NCBI GenBank assembly: GCA_963728165.1
Contig: CAVSIY010000006.1
Coordinates: forward strand, 558,001 to 622,000
Source: Hyphomicrobium_A sp963728165
GTDB taxonomy: Bacteria; Pseudomonadota; Alphaproteobacteria; Rhizobiales; Hyphomicrobiaceae
Length of the DNA: 64,000 nt
Direction of reading: 5' to 3'
Positions 18,079 through 26,781 of this stretch are shown one piece after another. The notes under the pieces are model-generated. The model worked only from the letters and a program-made list of their open reading frames with translations, did not search any database and was not told the DNA's origin. A program made the translations under genes and the position numbers. Every line of letters begins with the position of its first letter. The stretch's first letter is position 1.

Positions 18079-19068
18079 TTACAGCGCAAAAACGACGGCC
18101 CCGCCCGTGAGTCCGGCGCCGGCCGCGCACATGAGCACCTTGGCGCCCGGGCGCATGGCCCCGCGCGCCGCCAACGACAGCGAGAAGGGGATCGTCGCGG
18201 CGGAGCTGTTGCCGTAGTCGGCCACGGTGGAGACGAGCTTGTCATCCGCCACGCCGAGCTGGCGCGCAACGGCGGCGACGATGCGGGCATTGGCCTGGTG
18301 CGGCACGAAGAGATCGATATCGGCGACGGCGAGACCGGCCTCGTCCAGCGCCTCGCGCGCGGTGGCGGCCATCATATCGACGGCCTTGGTGAAGACGGCC
18401 TGTCCGTCCGCGATGGTCATGAGCGTATCGGCGACGGCAACGTCAGGCGCAAAGGGACGGCGGCTGCCGCCGGCAGCGATCTTGATGAGGTCGTAGCCGC
18501 CGCCGTCGGCGGCAAGCTTTGCCCCGAGCACACCGGCGCCAGGCCTTTCAGAGGGAGCCAGGAGAACGGCACCGGCGGCGTCGGCGAAGAGCACGCAGCT
18601 TCCCCGCTCGGCCGGGTTGATGCGGCGCGACAGGATGTTGGCGGCGACAACGAGCACGCGCGCGCCGTGCGTGCGCACGAAGGCATCGGCGAGCACCAGC
18701 GCGTAAAGAAAGCCGGCGCAGGCGCCCGCCATGTCGATGGCGCCCGAGCCCGCAAGCCCCAGCCGATGCGCCAGAAGCGGCGCCGACGGCGGCAGCAGGT
18801 GGTCGGGCGTGCTGGTCGCGAGCAGCGTCAGCGCGACGCGCGAGCGGTCGATGCCGGCCTCGCCCAGCGCCATCTCACTGGCGTTGACGGCCATGTCGGT
18901 CAACGCCTCGCCGGCGGCCGCGTAGCGGCGCTCGCGGATGCCGGTGCGCCGCTCGATCCAGCCGGGCTCGAGGCCGAGCCGCGTCTCGATCTCAGCGCTC
19001 ATCACGCGGCCCTCCGGCGCGTAATGGCCGAGCCCGACGATCTCGGATCCTTTCGCGGTGTCGCGCAC
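18079..19068 (-). CDS. bioZ: BioZ, FabH-like 3-ketoacyl-ACP synthase for pimeloyl thioester synthesis
   Basis: A 329-residue KAS III enzyme. The catalytic triad is visible: Cys in DMAGACAGFLYAL near residue 115, His in VPHQANARIV near 253, and Asn in ADYGNSSAAT near 283. The gene starts (GTG) six bases after bioA and ends the biotin operon, the position of bioZ in Brucella, Agrobacterium and Mesorhizobium. There BioZ condenses glutaryl-CoA (from lysine breakdown) with malonyl-ACP to start pimeloyl-ACP formation, replacing the BioC/BioH route. The KAS III family is seen directly; the BioZ role is inferred from the operon. Confidence 0.88.
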   Translation of the reverse strand: MRDTAKGSEIVGLGHYAPEGRVMSAEIETRLGLEPGWIERRTGIRERRYAAAGEALTDMAVNASEMALGEAGIDRSRVALTLLATSTPDHLLPPSAPLLAHRLGLAGSGAIDMAGACAGFLYALVLADAFVRTHGARVLVVAANILSRRINPAERGSCVLFADAAGAVLLAPSERPGAGVLGAKLAADGGGYDLIKIAAGGSRRPFAPDVAVADTLMTIADGQAVFTKAVDMMAATAREALDEAGLAVADIDLFVPHQANARIVAAVARQLGVADDKLVSTVADYGNSSAATIPFSLSLAARGAMRPGAKVLMCAAGAGLTGGAVVFAL

Positions 19069-19074
19069 GATCTC

Positions 19075-20343
19075 CTATCCTCCCACCGCGGCGGCGGCCG
19101 CGTCGATCGCGGCATAGACGAGGTCGAGCTCCTCGGCCGTGATGCAATAGGGCGGCATCACGTAGATCGTGTTGCCGAGCGGACGCAAGAGCACGCCGCG
19201 CTCCAGAAACATGTCGTAGAGCTTCGGGCCGATGCCGGCCAGATAGCCGCCATCGGGGACGTCGAGGTCGAGGGCGGCGATGGTGCCGAGCTGGCGCACG
19301 TTCTTGAAGCGCCCGTCCTTCAGAAATGGCACGAGACGATCGGCCTGGTGCTCGGCCAGCGCCGCGATCCTTGCCGACACCGGCTCGTCTTCCCAAACCT
19401 CGAGGTTGGCGAGCGCCGCCGCGCAGGCGATCGGGTTCGCGGTGTAGGAGCTCGAGTGAAAGAAGGTCCGGGTGCGGTCGGGCGACAGATGCAACTCGAA
19501 GATCGGACCTGAGCACAGCGTGACGGCGAGCGGCAGCGCACCGCCGGTGAGGCCCTTGGCCAGGCAAAGGATGTCGGGCGCCACAGCCGCCTGCTCGCAG
19601 GCGAAAAGCGTGCCCGTGCGACCCCAGCCGGTCATCACCTCGTCGGCAATCAAGAGCACGCCGTGACGCTCGCACACGCGCTGCATCTGCAAGAGCGCGT
19701 CGGGCGAATAGATGAGCATGCCGCCGGCACCGAGAATTAAAGGCTCGAGGATGAGGGCGGCAACGTCGCCCTCCGCGCATACTGCCTCCAGCACGTCGAT
19801 TAAATCCTGCTCGTGGCCAGGGAGAGGGAACGGAATGCGCCCGACCTCGAACAAGAGCGGCTCGTAGGGCGCGTTGAAGACGCTGCGGGCGCCGACCGAC
19901 ATGCCGCCGATGGTGTCGCCGTGATAGGCGTGCTCCAGCGCCAGGATGCGGTGGCGCGGCTCGCCGATATTGCGCCAATACCCCAGCGCCATCTTGAGCG
20001 CGACCTCCACCGCCGTCGAGCCGCTGTCGGAAAAGAACACGTGCGCGAGCCCGGGCGGCGCAACCGCGAGCAGCCCGCGTGCCAGGCGCTCCGCGGGGGC
20101 GTGCGTGAAGCCGGCGAAGATCACCTGATCGAGGCGGTCGGCCTCGGCCTTGATGGCGGCGATGATGTGCGGGTGGCGATGGCCGTGCGTGACGACCCAC
20201 CACGACGAGATGGCATCGAGGATGCGGCGGCCGCCGGGCGTCTCGAGCCAGGCGCCGTCGGCGCGCGCGACCTCGAGCATCTGCGGCTGCAGCGCGTGCT
20301 GCGTGAAGGGATGCCAGATCGGTGAGGTCGGGCGCCCGCTCAT
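19075..20343 (-). CDS. bioA: Adenosylmethionine-8-amino-7-oxononanoate aminotransferase
   Basis: A 422-residue class III PLP aminotransferase. It converts KAPA to DAPA using S-adenosylmethionine as amino donor. The N-terminus IWHPFTQH and the SSWWVVTHGH segment (substrate site) identify BioA; the PLP region has DSGSTAVEVALKMA, EHAYHGDTIGG, IADEVMTGWGRTG and LAKGLTGGALPLA with the Schiff-base lysine. The ATG overlaps the bioD stop (ATGA) once the frameshift in bioD is corrected. As read, the bioD error fuses the two frames into one 635-codon frame, which I treat as an artefact. Confidence 0.95.
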   Translation of the reverse strand: MSGRPTSPIWHPFTQHALQPQMLEVARADGAWLETPGGRRILDAISSWWVVTHGHRHPHIIAAIKAEADRLDQVIFAGFTHAPAERLARGLLAVAPPGLAHVFFSDSGSTAVEVALKMALGYWRNIGEPRHRILALEHAYHGDTIGGMSVGARSVFNAPYEPLLFEVGRIPFPLPGHEQDLIDVLEAVCAEGDVAALILEPLILGAGGMLIYSPDALLQMQRVCERHGVLLIADEVMTGWGRTGTLFACEQAAVAPDILCLAKGLTGGALPLAVTLCSGPIFELHLSPDRTRTFFHSSSYTANPIACAAALANLEVWEDEPVSARIAALAEHQADRLVPFLKDGRFKNVRQLGTIAALDLDVPDGGYLAGIGPKLYDMFLERGVLLRPLGNTIYVMPPYCITAEELDLVYAAIDAAAAAVGG

Positions 20344-20982
20344 GAGGAGGCATCCGCGAGAAAATCGTCCGCGTCGAAGTTCTGCTCGAAGGCCGCGCAC
20401 AGCGTCGCAGTCGTCAGCGGATCGATGTGCGGCAGCCGCCCGAGTCGGCGGACGTTGCCCATCTGGGCAATCGTGCGCTCTGAAATCGGATTGCTCTGCG
20501 CCGACGAAGGCAATGCCGATCAGCGGGATCGCGCGGCGCTTGAGGGCCTCGATCGACAAGAGGCTGTGGTTGATGGTGCCAAGCCGGGTTGAGGCGCACA
20601 AGACGACAGGCATGTGCCAGCGGGCGATGAGATCGATCTGCAGAAGGCGGCGGGTGAGCGGCACCATGAGACCGCCGGCCGGCTCCACGACAAGCGGGCG
20701 CTCGGACGCGGGCGGCACGAGGCGCTCGACGTCGATTTCGAGGCCGTCGCGCTCTGCCGCCAGATGCGGCGAGGCGGGGGTATTGAGGCGGTAGACCTCG
20801 GGCAGGATGCGCGTCGCCACGACGCCGGCCAATCGCGCGACGACCTCGGCATCGGTCTCATCCGCAAGCCCGCACTGCACCGGCTTCCAATAGCAGGCAC
20901 CGAGCGCGGCAACGAGGGATGCGGCAAACACCGTCTTGCCCACGTCGGTATCGGTGCCGGCGACGACGAGACCCGCGCTCAT
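20340..20982 (-). CDS. bioD: Dethiobiotin synthetase (one-base frameshift)
   Basis: BioD closes the ureido ring of dethiobiotin with ATP and CO2. The N-terminus GLVVAGTDTDVGKTVFAASLVAAL holds the P-loop; VEPAGGLMVPLTRR and CASTRLGTINHSLLSIEALKRR are family motifs. After IGIAFVGAEQSD the frame breaks: one extra base in the AAA run at 20483-20485 (TTT on the coding strand). The other frame continues SERTIAQMGNVRRLGRLPHIDPLT to a TGA that overlaps the bioA ATG. Corrected length is 213 residues, normal for BioD. Its ATG overlaps the bioF stop. A frameshift in an otherwise intact biotin operon is more likely a sequence error than a true loss. Confidence 0.9.
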
Positions 20983-22112
20983 GGCTCGAGCCTCGCAAGC
21001 TCCTCCGACAGCGCCGCCACCATCGCCTCGACGCAGATCTCATCCACGTTCAGCGTCAGCGACAGGCGCAGGCGCGCGGTGCCCTCCGGCACCGTCGGCG
21101 GGCGCACGGCGCGCACATCGAAGCCGCGCGCCTGCATGGCGGAGGCGAGCCGCATGGCCCGCTCGTCCGAGCCGACGATGACGGGCTGGATCTGCGAGCC
21201 CGAAGCCGCAATCCCGCACAGGCTCTCGAGCTGGCGGCCGCCAAAGGCTGCGAGCTTGTGCAGCCGCTCCCGCCGGTCGCCGTCGAAGCGGCAGATCAGC
21301 AGGGCGGCCCGCACCAGGGCCGCCACCAGAGGCGAGGGGGCCGTCGCGTAGATGAAGGGGCGGCAGCGGTTCACGAGGTAGTCGCGCAGCACCTGCGGGC
21401 CCAAGACGAGCGCGCCCATCACGCCCAGCGCCTTGCCGCAGGTGTGGAGTGAGACGACGTTGTCGCGCCCCTCGAAATCGGCACCCAGCCCGCGGCCCTC
21501 CGGACCGAAGACGCCCGTTGCATGCGCCTCGTCAACGACGAGGATGCCGTCGTGCCGGTCAGCGATCTCCATCAGACCGGCGAGCGGCGCCCGGTCGCCG
21601 TCCATGCTGTAGAGGCTCTCGACCGCGATCCAGGGCGTGCCGGTTGCGCCGGCCGCGCGCCAGTCCGCGATCGCATCGGCGAAGGATTGCACGTCGTTGT
21701 GGTGCGCCTCAGCCCGCTCGGCCTTGCTGGCCCGCATCCCGTCGTGGACGCTGGCGTGGATCAGGGCGTCGTGCACGATGAGGTCGCCCCGCTGCGGCAA
21801 CGTCGAGAACAGCGCCACGTTGGCCATGAAGCCACTGCCAAAGAACAGCGCACTCTTGGCGCGAAAGAAGGCGGCAGCCTCAGCCTCGAGCGCCTCGTGC
21901 TCGCGGTGATTGCCGCGCAGCAGACGCGAGCCGCCGGCGCCTATGGGAACCTCGCGCTCGAGCGCGGCGCGGGCGGCATCCCTCAGCTCGCGCGAAGAGG
22001 CGAGGCCGAGGTAGTCGTTGGAGGTGAAGTCGGCGCCGGCCGCAGCCGCAAGCACGCGGTGCCGGCCGCGACGCGCCAGCGCATCGAGTGCGCGCTCATG
22101 GGTCTTGTGCAT
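20979..22112 (-). CDS. bioF: 8-amino-7-oxononanoate synthase
   Basis: A 377-residue alpha-oxoamine synthase. It condenses the pimeloyl thioester with L-alanine to form KAPA, using PLP. The start of the fold DFTSNDYLGLASS, the ring-stacking region GAGGSRLLRGNHREHEALE, the VVDEAHATGVFGPEGRG aspartate/histidine block and SLHTCGKALGVMGA with the PLP lysine are all present. The gene overlaps bioB by 17 bases at its 5' end and bioD by 4 at its 3' end, so it is translationally coupled within the operon. Confidence 0.95.
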   Translation of the reverse strand: MHKTHERALDALARRGRHRVLAAAAGADFTSNDYLGLASSRELRDAARAALEREVPIGAGGSRLLRGNHREHEALEAEAAAFFRAKSALFFGSGFMANVALFSTLPQRGDLIVHDALIHASVHDGMRASKAERAEAHHNDVQSFADAIADWRAAGATGTPWIAVESLYSMDGDRAPLAGLMEIADRHDGILVVDEAHATGVFGPEGRGLGADFEGRDNVVSLHTCGKALGVMGALVLGPQVLRDYLVNRCRPFIYATAPSPLVAALVRAALLICRFDGDRRERLHKLAAFGGRQLESLCGIAASGSQIQPVIVGSDERAMRLASAMQARGFDVRAVRPPTVPEGTARLRLSLTLNVDEICVEAMVAALSEELARLEP

Positions 22113-23133
22113 TGTCCGCTTCGCTCGAGCACGGGGCCGGCTCGAGCGGCTTCAAGCCGAGCTTGGCGAAGAGCGCAGCATCGCTGTCCTCGCCGGGGTT
22201 TTCTGCTGTCAGCAGCACGTCGCCGACGAAGATGGAGTTGGCGCCGGCAAAGAAGCAGAGTGCCTGCGTCTCCTCGCTCATGTCCTTGCGCCCCGCCGAA
22301 AGGCGCACGTAGGACTTGGGCATCAAGATGCGCGCCAATGCGATGGTGCGCACGAAGGCGATGGCGTCGAGGCGCTCGGCCGCGGCCAGCGGCGTGCCGG
22401 GCACCGCGATCAGCATGTTGATCGGGACGCTCTCGGGATGCTCGGGCAGGTTGGCGAGCGTGACCAGCATGTCGACGCGGTCCTCCGGCTCCTCTCCCAT
22501 GCCGACGATGCCGCCGGCGCACACCTTGATGCCGGCCTCACGCACGCGCTCGAGCGTCTCCAGCCGCTCGGCAAAGGTACGCGTCGTGATGATCTCGCTG
22601 TAGTAGCGCTCCGAGGTATCGATGTTGTGGTTGTAGTAGTCGAGGCCCGCCGTCTTGAGCTGGGCGACGTCGTCGTCTGTGAGCATGCCGAGCGTCATGC
22701 AGGTCTCAAGCCCCAGCGCCCGCACGCCCTCGACCATGGCGCAGAGGAGATCCATGTCGCGCGATTTCGGCGAGCGCCACGCGGCCCCCATGCAGTAGCG
22801 GGTGGCGCCGGACAAGCGCGCGCGCTTTGCCTCCGCGAGCACGCGCTCGAGCGCCATCAGCTTGGTCGCAGGCACGCCGGACGCGTGGTGGGCGGACTGG
22901 CTGCAGTAGCCGCAATCTTCCGCGCACCCGCCGGTCTTGATGCTCAAGAGCCGGCTCTTCTGCACGGTGTTGGGGTCGAAAAAGCGCCGGTGGATCGTGT
23001 GGGCGCGATAGAGAAGATCGTTGAACGGCGCACCATAGAGGGCGAGCGCCTCCGCCCGCGTCCAATCGTGACGCAGCACCCGATCGACATCGGGGCTCGA
23101 GCGGCAGGCCTCGGGCGTCCGCACGTCCATCAT
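22096..23133 (-). CDS. bioB: Biotin synthase
   Basis: A 345-residue radical-SAM enzyme that inserts sulphur into dethiobiotin. The radical-SAM cluster motif is CAEDCGYC near residue 65; YYNHNIDTSERYYSEI and GGIVGMGEEPEDRVDML are BioB-specific, and the conserved RLSAGRKDMSEE near the end contains the arginine of the [2Fe-2S] sulphur-donor site. It is the first gene of bioBFDAZ. Two adjacent ATGs (MMDV) are possible starts. The 666-base region upstream is shared with a divergent GntR-family regulator. I could not find a BioR-type palindrome there. Confidence 0.95.
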   Translation of the reverse strand: MMDVRTPEACRSSPDVDRVLRHDWTRAEALALYGAPFNDLLYRAHTIHRRFFDPNTVQKSRLLSIKTGGCAEDCGYCSQSAHHASGVPATKLMALERVLAEAKRARLSGATRYCMGAAWRSPKSRDMDLLCAMVEGVRALGLETCMTLGMLTDDDVAQLKTAGLDYYNHNIDTSERYYSEIITTRTFAERLETLERVREAGIKVCAGGIVGMGEEPEDRVDMLVTLANLPEHPESVPINMLIAVPGTPLAAAERLDAIAFVRTIALARILMPKSYVRLSAGRKDMSEETQALCFFAGANSIFVGDVLLTAENPGEDSDAALFAKLGLKPLEPAPCSSEADNAQDP

Positions 23134-23799
23134 CTGGTGGTTCTCTCCCTCGCGGGCCAAAGGTCGTCGGCGACGCCCCGATGTTTGCACCGGCAGCGGG
23201 GCGCCTCGCAAGGGCTAACGGCCCCTGCGGCGGCGCCGTCCATGAAAAGGTGGCCCCGCCGAGAGGGGAGGAGGTCCCGGCGGGGCTGACTGAGCGTTGC
23301 CTGCGGAGGGGGCTATGCGTGCTGCGGCCACTTTGAAGCTCGCTCTGAATGGGCCTGGGCCCCGGACTAGCGCACGCACCAGCGGAAAGAGGACGACCGA
23401 CATCCGCTCTTGCGCAAACACTGTTGTTCCGACGGCGCGCTTACTTCAGGGGCCGATGCGCGCCGCAAATGGACCGCGCAAGGACAGATGAGACATTGCG
23501 ATCATTGGAGACGTGCCTCGCAGGACGATCTCGCGCCGGTATGTCGCACTTTCCAGTTTAGGTCGTGAAATAGTAGTGGACAAAGGAACGCCGCACCGAC
23601 GAATTCGTGCTATAGTTGCACTGTGAATATTGTGCTCTACTTCAATGTATCGAAGTAGCGGCAGCAAAAGCTTGTGTGCCGTTTGTACGTGAGCGGGGAA
23701 ACTTGCGTCCGGGTTTGGTTCCAGGATTTGCTTTGCCGGAACGCAGATATACTCGAGCTCAAAGGACGGATCGCTAGCTAAACCTTCGGGGTTCGAGCA
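23134..23799. other. Intergenic control region between bioB and the GntR regulator
   Basis: About 670 bases with no convincing gene. It should hold the divergent promoters of the biotin operon and the regulator. The half nearest the regulator is lower in GC (around 23560-23700), as promoter DNA often is, and holds a palindrome listed separately. Confidence 0.5.
23637..23658. promoter_or_regulatory. Palindrome upstream of GntR regulator (candidate operator)
   Basis: CTACTTC-AATGTATC-GAAGTAG is a perfect 7-bp inverted repeat with an 8-base centre, in an AT-richer stretch 142 bases before the GntR-family gene. Spaced dyads like this are typical operators for dimeric GntR proteins, so autoregulation is plausible. 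No second copy was noticed in the window. Confidence 0.4.
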
Positions 23800-24523
23800 A
23801 TGACAGCGGTCGGACGGTTCTCTACTCGCCCCCTTTACCTGCAAGTCAAAGATATGCTGGTGCAGCGCATCGTGGCGGGGGCCTGGAAGCCCGGCGCGGC
23901 GATCCCCAACGAGATCGAGCTGTCGCGCGAGCTCGGCATCAGCGTCGGCACCGTGCGCAAGGCCCTCGACGAGATGGAGAGCGAGCGGCTGATCTCACGC
24001 CGCCAGGGCCGCGGCACCTTCGTCATCGATCAAACGTCGGACGAATGCGCCATCCGCTTCAGCAACATCCGCGACCCCGACGGGATCCGCATCGCCGGAG
24101 AGGTGCAAAGCTGCGAGGTCGTGCCGGCCGTCGCCAATGCGACGGAGGCGCAAATGCTGCAGCTGCGCAGCGGCGAGCCGGTCCTGCGCCTGCGTCGGGT
24201 GCGCGTGCACGACGAGCATCCGCTCATGGTCGAGGAATCGACCGTTCCTCAAGCGCGCTTTCCGGGATTGGCGCAGGACAGCGACATCCCGCCCAGTATT
24301 GTCGTCCTCGCGCATCGCTATGGCGTGCTGCTCGCGCGCGCCCAAGAGAAGATCGGCGTGACGGCCGCCGAAGGCGAGGTCGCCGGAGACCTGAAGGTGG
24401 CGAAGGGAACACCGCTCTTGAAGCTCGAACTCTGTGGTGTTTGCCATCGACGGACGACCGATCGAGTGGCGCGTGGCGCAATGCAGCCTGCGTGATAATT
24501 ATTACATGACCGAGGTCCATTGA
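23800..24523 (+). CDS. GntR/HutC-family regulator with UTRA domain (one-base frameshift)
   Basis: A 240-residue repressor-type protein after correction. The N-terminal winged helix (residues 10-75) reads PLYLQVKDMLVQRIVAGAWKPG, then ELGISVGTVRKALDEMESERLISRRQGRGTFV. The rest is a UTRA ligand-binding domain with VLRLRRVRVHDEHPLMVEES and RYGVLLARAQEKIG. One extra T at 24433 shifts the frame near the end; the correct frame continues VVFAIDGRPIEWRVAQCSLRDNYY, a typical UTRA finish, to the TGA at 24521. The effector is unknown. It is divergent from bioB, but it is not obviously BioR and may control unrelated genes. Confidence 0.85.
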
Positions 24524-24805
24524 CCTCGCAGCGGCGCTGCTGACGCGCGTAAGGCCCGCGCGCGTCGAAGAAAACCCCTCAGCAATAATCGGCGAGCGCC
24601 GCGCTCGGCGGGAAACGCCGTTTCGTAACGCAAGCCACTCGGTATCAATTCGCTAACGCACGCAAGCGGCAGCGATTGTAATTGCATTTGATTCAGATCA
24701 TCTCTGTTGCAGTCGCAAGGCGGGGGTTGTGCAGCTGGGCTGGGCGTGTGCCGGCCTGTTCGGACAGCCCCTGGGGAGCGAAACGGCTGAGGAGGGGGTG
24801 ATGGC

Positions 24806-25060
24806 ATGACGAAGACGCAGACGTGGCGGCTCTTCGGCCTCCTCAGGCAGAACGAAACCTTGAGGACGAGGGGCTTCTCGATGTCCTGCAGCCAGACCGG
24901 CGGCATCGTCATCGACCGCTCGGGCCACGTCCGCGGCATCTGGGATTTCGACGGCCGCTCCTATACGTGGATCACTCCCGGCAACAGCGAGCCGATCTTC
25001 AAAACCGACGACCCCAAGTCGGCGGTCAACTACACCGTCGTGACCTTGGCGCAGAGGTGA
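24806..25060 (+). CDS. Small protein of unknown function
   Basis: An 84-residue protein. I do not recognise a family. A GGAGG site ten bases upstream supports translation. The C-terminal half is well ordered in composition, with alternating charged and aromatic residues (GGIVIDRSGHVRGIWDFDGRSYTWI, then KSAVNYTVVTLAQR), suggesting a small beta-rich fold. A second possible start is the internal Met at MSCSQTGG, which would give about 59 residues. There is no signal peptide or membrane helix. It lies between the GntR gene and the convergent DUF1178 gene. Confidence 0.55.
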   Translation: MTKTQTWRLFGLLRQNETLRTRGFSMSCSQTGGIVIDRSGHVRGIWDFDGRSYTWITPGNSEPIFKTDDPKSAVNYTVVTLAQR

Positions 25061-25072
25061 GGATCTCTTTTG

Positions 25073-25498
25073 CTAGTTGGCGTCCTCGGGGAGCGGCGGC
25101 ACGGCGATAATGGCGATGCCCTCGTCGAGAAGGGTGCGCACCTCTTCGCCCGAGGCCGTGCCGCGAATGCCGCGGGCCTCCGTCTCGCCATAGTGGATCT
25201 TGCGTGCCTCTTCGGGGAAACGCGCGCCCACATCCTCGACGCCGGCGAGCAGCGTGCGCCGCACCTCGCGCAAGACTTCGACGGCCCCCGGGTGCCCCTC
25301 CGCCGCTTGCGGCGGGTCGGGCTCGGCACGGTCGCGGACGGTCACGTTCGGAGCCATGATCGCCTTGTCGACCTCGTGGCTGCCGCATTGCGGGCAGCAA
25401 ACCTTGGCGGCGGCAGCCTGCGCCTCGTAGGAGGCGCTCGAGGCGAACCATGCTTCGAACTCATGGGCAAGCGCGCATCTCAAGCAATACTTGATCAC
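25073..25498 (-). CDS. DUF1178 family protein (zinc-ribbon-like)
   Basis: A 141-residue protein of the DUF1178 family, conserved in Alphaproteobacteria. The N-terminus MIKYCLRCALAHEFEAWFASSASYEAQ and the second pair CCPQCGSHEVDKAIMAPNV form a four-cysteine zinc-ribbon-like site. The C-terminal half contains RKIHYGETEARGIRGTASGEEVRTLLDEGI, a conserved block of unknown role. Its start overlaps the stop of the nitrilase-like gene, so the two are co-transcribed. Function is not known. Confidence 0.88.
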   Translation of the reverse strand: MIKYCLRCALAHEFEAWFASSASYEAQAAAAKVCCPQCGSHEVDKAIMAPNVTVRDRAEPDPPQAAEGHPGAVEVLREVRRTLLAGVEDVGARFPEEARKIHYGETEARGIRGTASGEEVRTLLDEGIAIIAVPPLPEDAN

Positions 25499-26367
25499 GA
25501 CGAAGCCTTGCTCGTTTCCATCCCGGCATGGATGACGTCGAAGGGCCGATCGTGCGTGAGCGAAGGCACCCGCCGGCGGACATCCTCCAAGAGCTGCAAT
25601 TCAACATCGGCGAATATGACTGCTGGGTGAACGTCGCCTTCGGCCAGGACCTCACCCCAGGGTGAGACGACCAGGCTGTGCCCGAACGTCTCGCGCCCGT
25701 TCTCGTGCAGGCCGCCTTGCGCTGCAGCAAAGACGAACGCCTGGGACTCGATGGCGCGGGCGCGCAGAAGCGTGTGCCAATGGGCCATGCCGGTCGGCCG
25801 CGTGAACGCGGCAGGGACCGCCAGGAACTTGGCGCCGGCGCGCGCCAGGGCGCGGTAGAGCGGTGGAAAGCGCAAGTCATAGCAGATGGTGAGCCCGATC
25901 GGTCCCCAGGGGAGATCGGCGAGGACGGCATGACGGCCGGGCTCGTAGTTGGCGCTTTCGGTGTAGCTTTCGCCGCCGCCGAGATCGACGTCGAACATGT
26001 GGATCTTGTCGTAGCGTGCCGTGATCTCGCCCGCAGGCGAGATCAGGTAGGCGCGATTGGCGAGCTTGCCGCTCTCGAGCAGCACCGGCATCGAGCCGAT
26101 GTGCAACCAGATGGCGAGCTCGCGCGCGAGCGCCTGGAAGTGCGGAAGCGCGGGCGTGTCCTTTTCCGATCGCACCGCGGCGAGGAGCCGCGGCCGCTCC
26201 AACTCCATGAGCGTGGTCATCTCCGGCGTCTGCACGTAGCCGGCGCCGCCTTTGGCCGCCTCGCCGATGAGCTCGGTTGCGCGCGCGACATTCTTGTCGA
26301 CCTCGCGGCCCGAGCACATCTGCACCAGGGCGACGCGGAACGAGCGGGAGGCCTGCGGGTCTGCCAT
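25495..26367 (-). CDS. Carbon-nitrogen hydrolase (nitrilase superfamily, Nit-type)
   Basis: A 290-residue nitrilase-superfamily amidase. The catalytic Glu-Lys-Cys triad is visible: Glu in VQTPEMTTLM near residue 49, Lys in ARYDKIHMFDVD near 120, and Cys in ITICYDLRFPPLYRAL near 162. IHMFDVDLGGGESYTES is typical of the NitFhit/omega-amidase branch, whose members hydrolyse deaminated glutathione or ketoacid amides. Cytoplasmic. The neighbouring grxC-comF order on one side and DUF1178 on the other is a conserved alphaproteobacterial arrangement. Confidence 0.9.
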   Translation of the reverse strand: MADPQASRSFRVALVQMCSGREVDKNVARATELIGEAAKGGAGYVQTPEMTTLMELERPRLLAAVRSEKDTPALPHFQALARELAIWLHIGSMPVLLESGKLANRAYLISPAGEITARYDKIHMFDVDLGGGESYTESANYEPGRHAVLADLPWGPIGLTICYDLRFPPLYRALARAGAKFLAVPAAFTRPTGMAHWHTLLRARAIESQAFVFAAAQGGLHENGRETFGHSLVVSPWGEVLAEGDVHPAVIFADVELQLLEDVRRRVPSLTHDRPFDVIHAGMETSKASS

Positions 26368-26400
26368 CGAGAGCTACCTCAAGCGATCAGGACGGACGGC

Positions 26401-26658
26401 TCAGGCGGCGAGCAGCACGTCGAGCTTGCCTTCCCGTTCGAGCACATAGAGGTCATCGCACCCCCCGACATGCGTGTCGCCGATCCAGATTTGCGGCACC
26501 GTGCTGCGCCCCCCGGCCTTTTGCGACATCTCGGCCCTGAGCTCCCGGCGGCAGCCGACATCGACCTCATCGAAGATCACGCCTTTCTTGCGCAACAGCT
26601 CCTTGGCCATGTGGCAGTAGGGGCAAAGCTTGGTGGTGTAGACAGTAATACGTGCCAT
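26401..26658 (-). CDS. grxC: Glutaredoxin 3
   Basis: An 85-residue single-domain glutaredoxin. The active site is CPYC at residues 12-15 (YTTKLCPYCHMAKELL). The cis-proline segment TVPQIWIGDTHVGGCDDLYVLEREGKLD binds glutathione and is complete. It reduces disulphides in the cytoplasm using glutathione. The start is MARITVYTTK; an upstream in-frame ATG adds 16 residues absent from the family. It lies between comF and the nitrilase-like gene on the same strand. Confidence 0.95.
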   Translation of the reverse strand: MARITVYTTKLCPYCHMAKELLRKKGVIFDEVDVGCRRELRAEMSQKAGGRSTVPQIWIGDTHVGGCDDLYVLEREGKLDVLLAA

Positions 26659-26781
26659 GGCTCCCGATGCATTCCCTGTGAGAACTGGCCCTGTCAGATC
26701 TGGCATTTTGCGATAATTCTAATGGTTTCCGCGAGTCGGGGCAAAGCCAGCTGGCGTCGCACCGGGGTGCCGGCGAGGCCG

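Noticed and set aside
19075..20982. A single 635-codon frame joining bioD and bioA
   Set aside because: The junction region has no BioD-like sequence, while the alternative frame carries the proper BioD ending whose TGA overlaps the bioA ATG. One extra base explains the fusion.
23800..24523. GntR gene as the biotin regulator BioR
   Set aside because: It has a UTRA (HutC-type) domain and no BioR-type palindrome is visible before bioB, so divergence alone does not justify the name.
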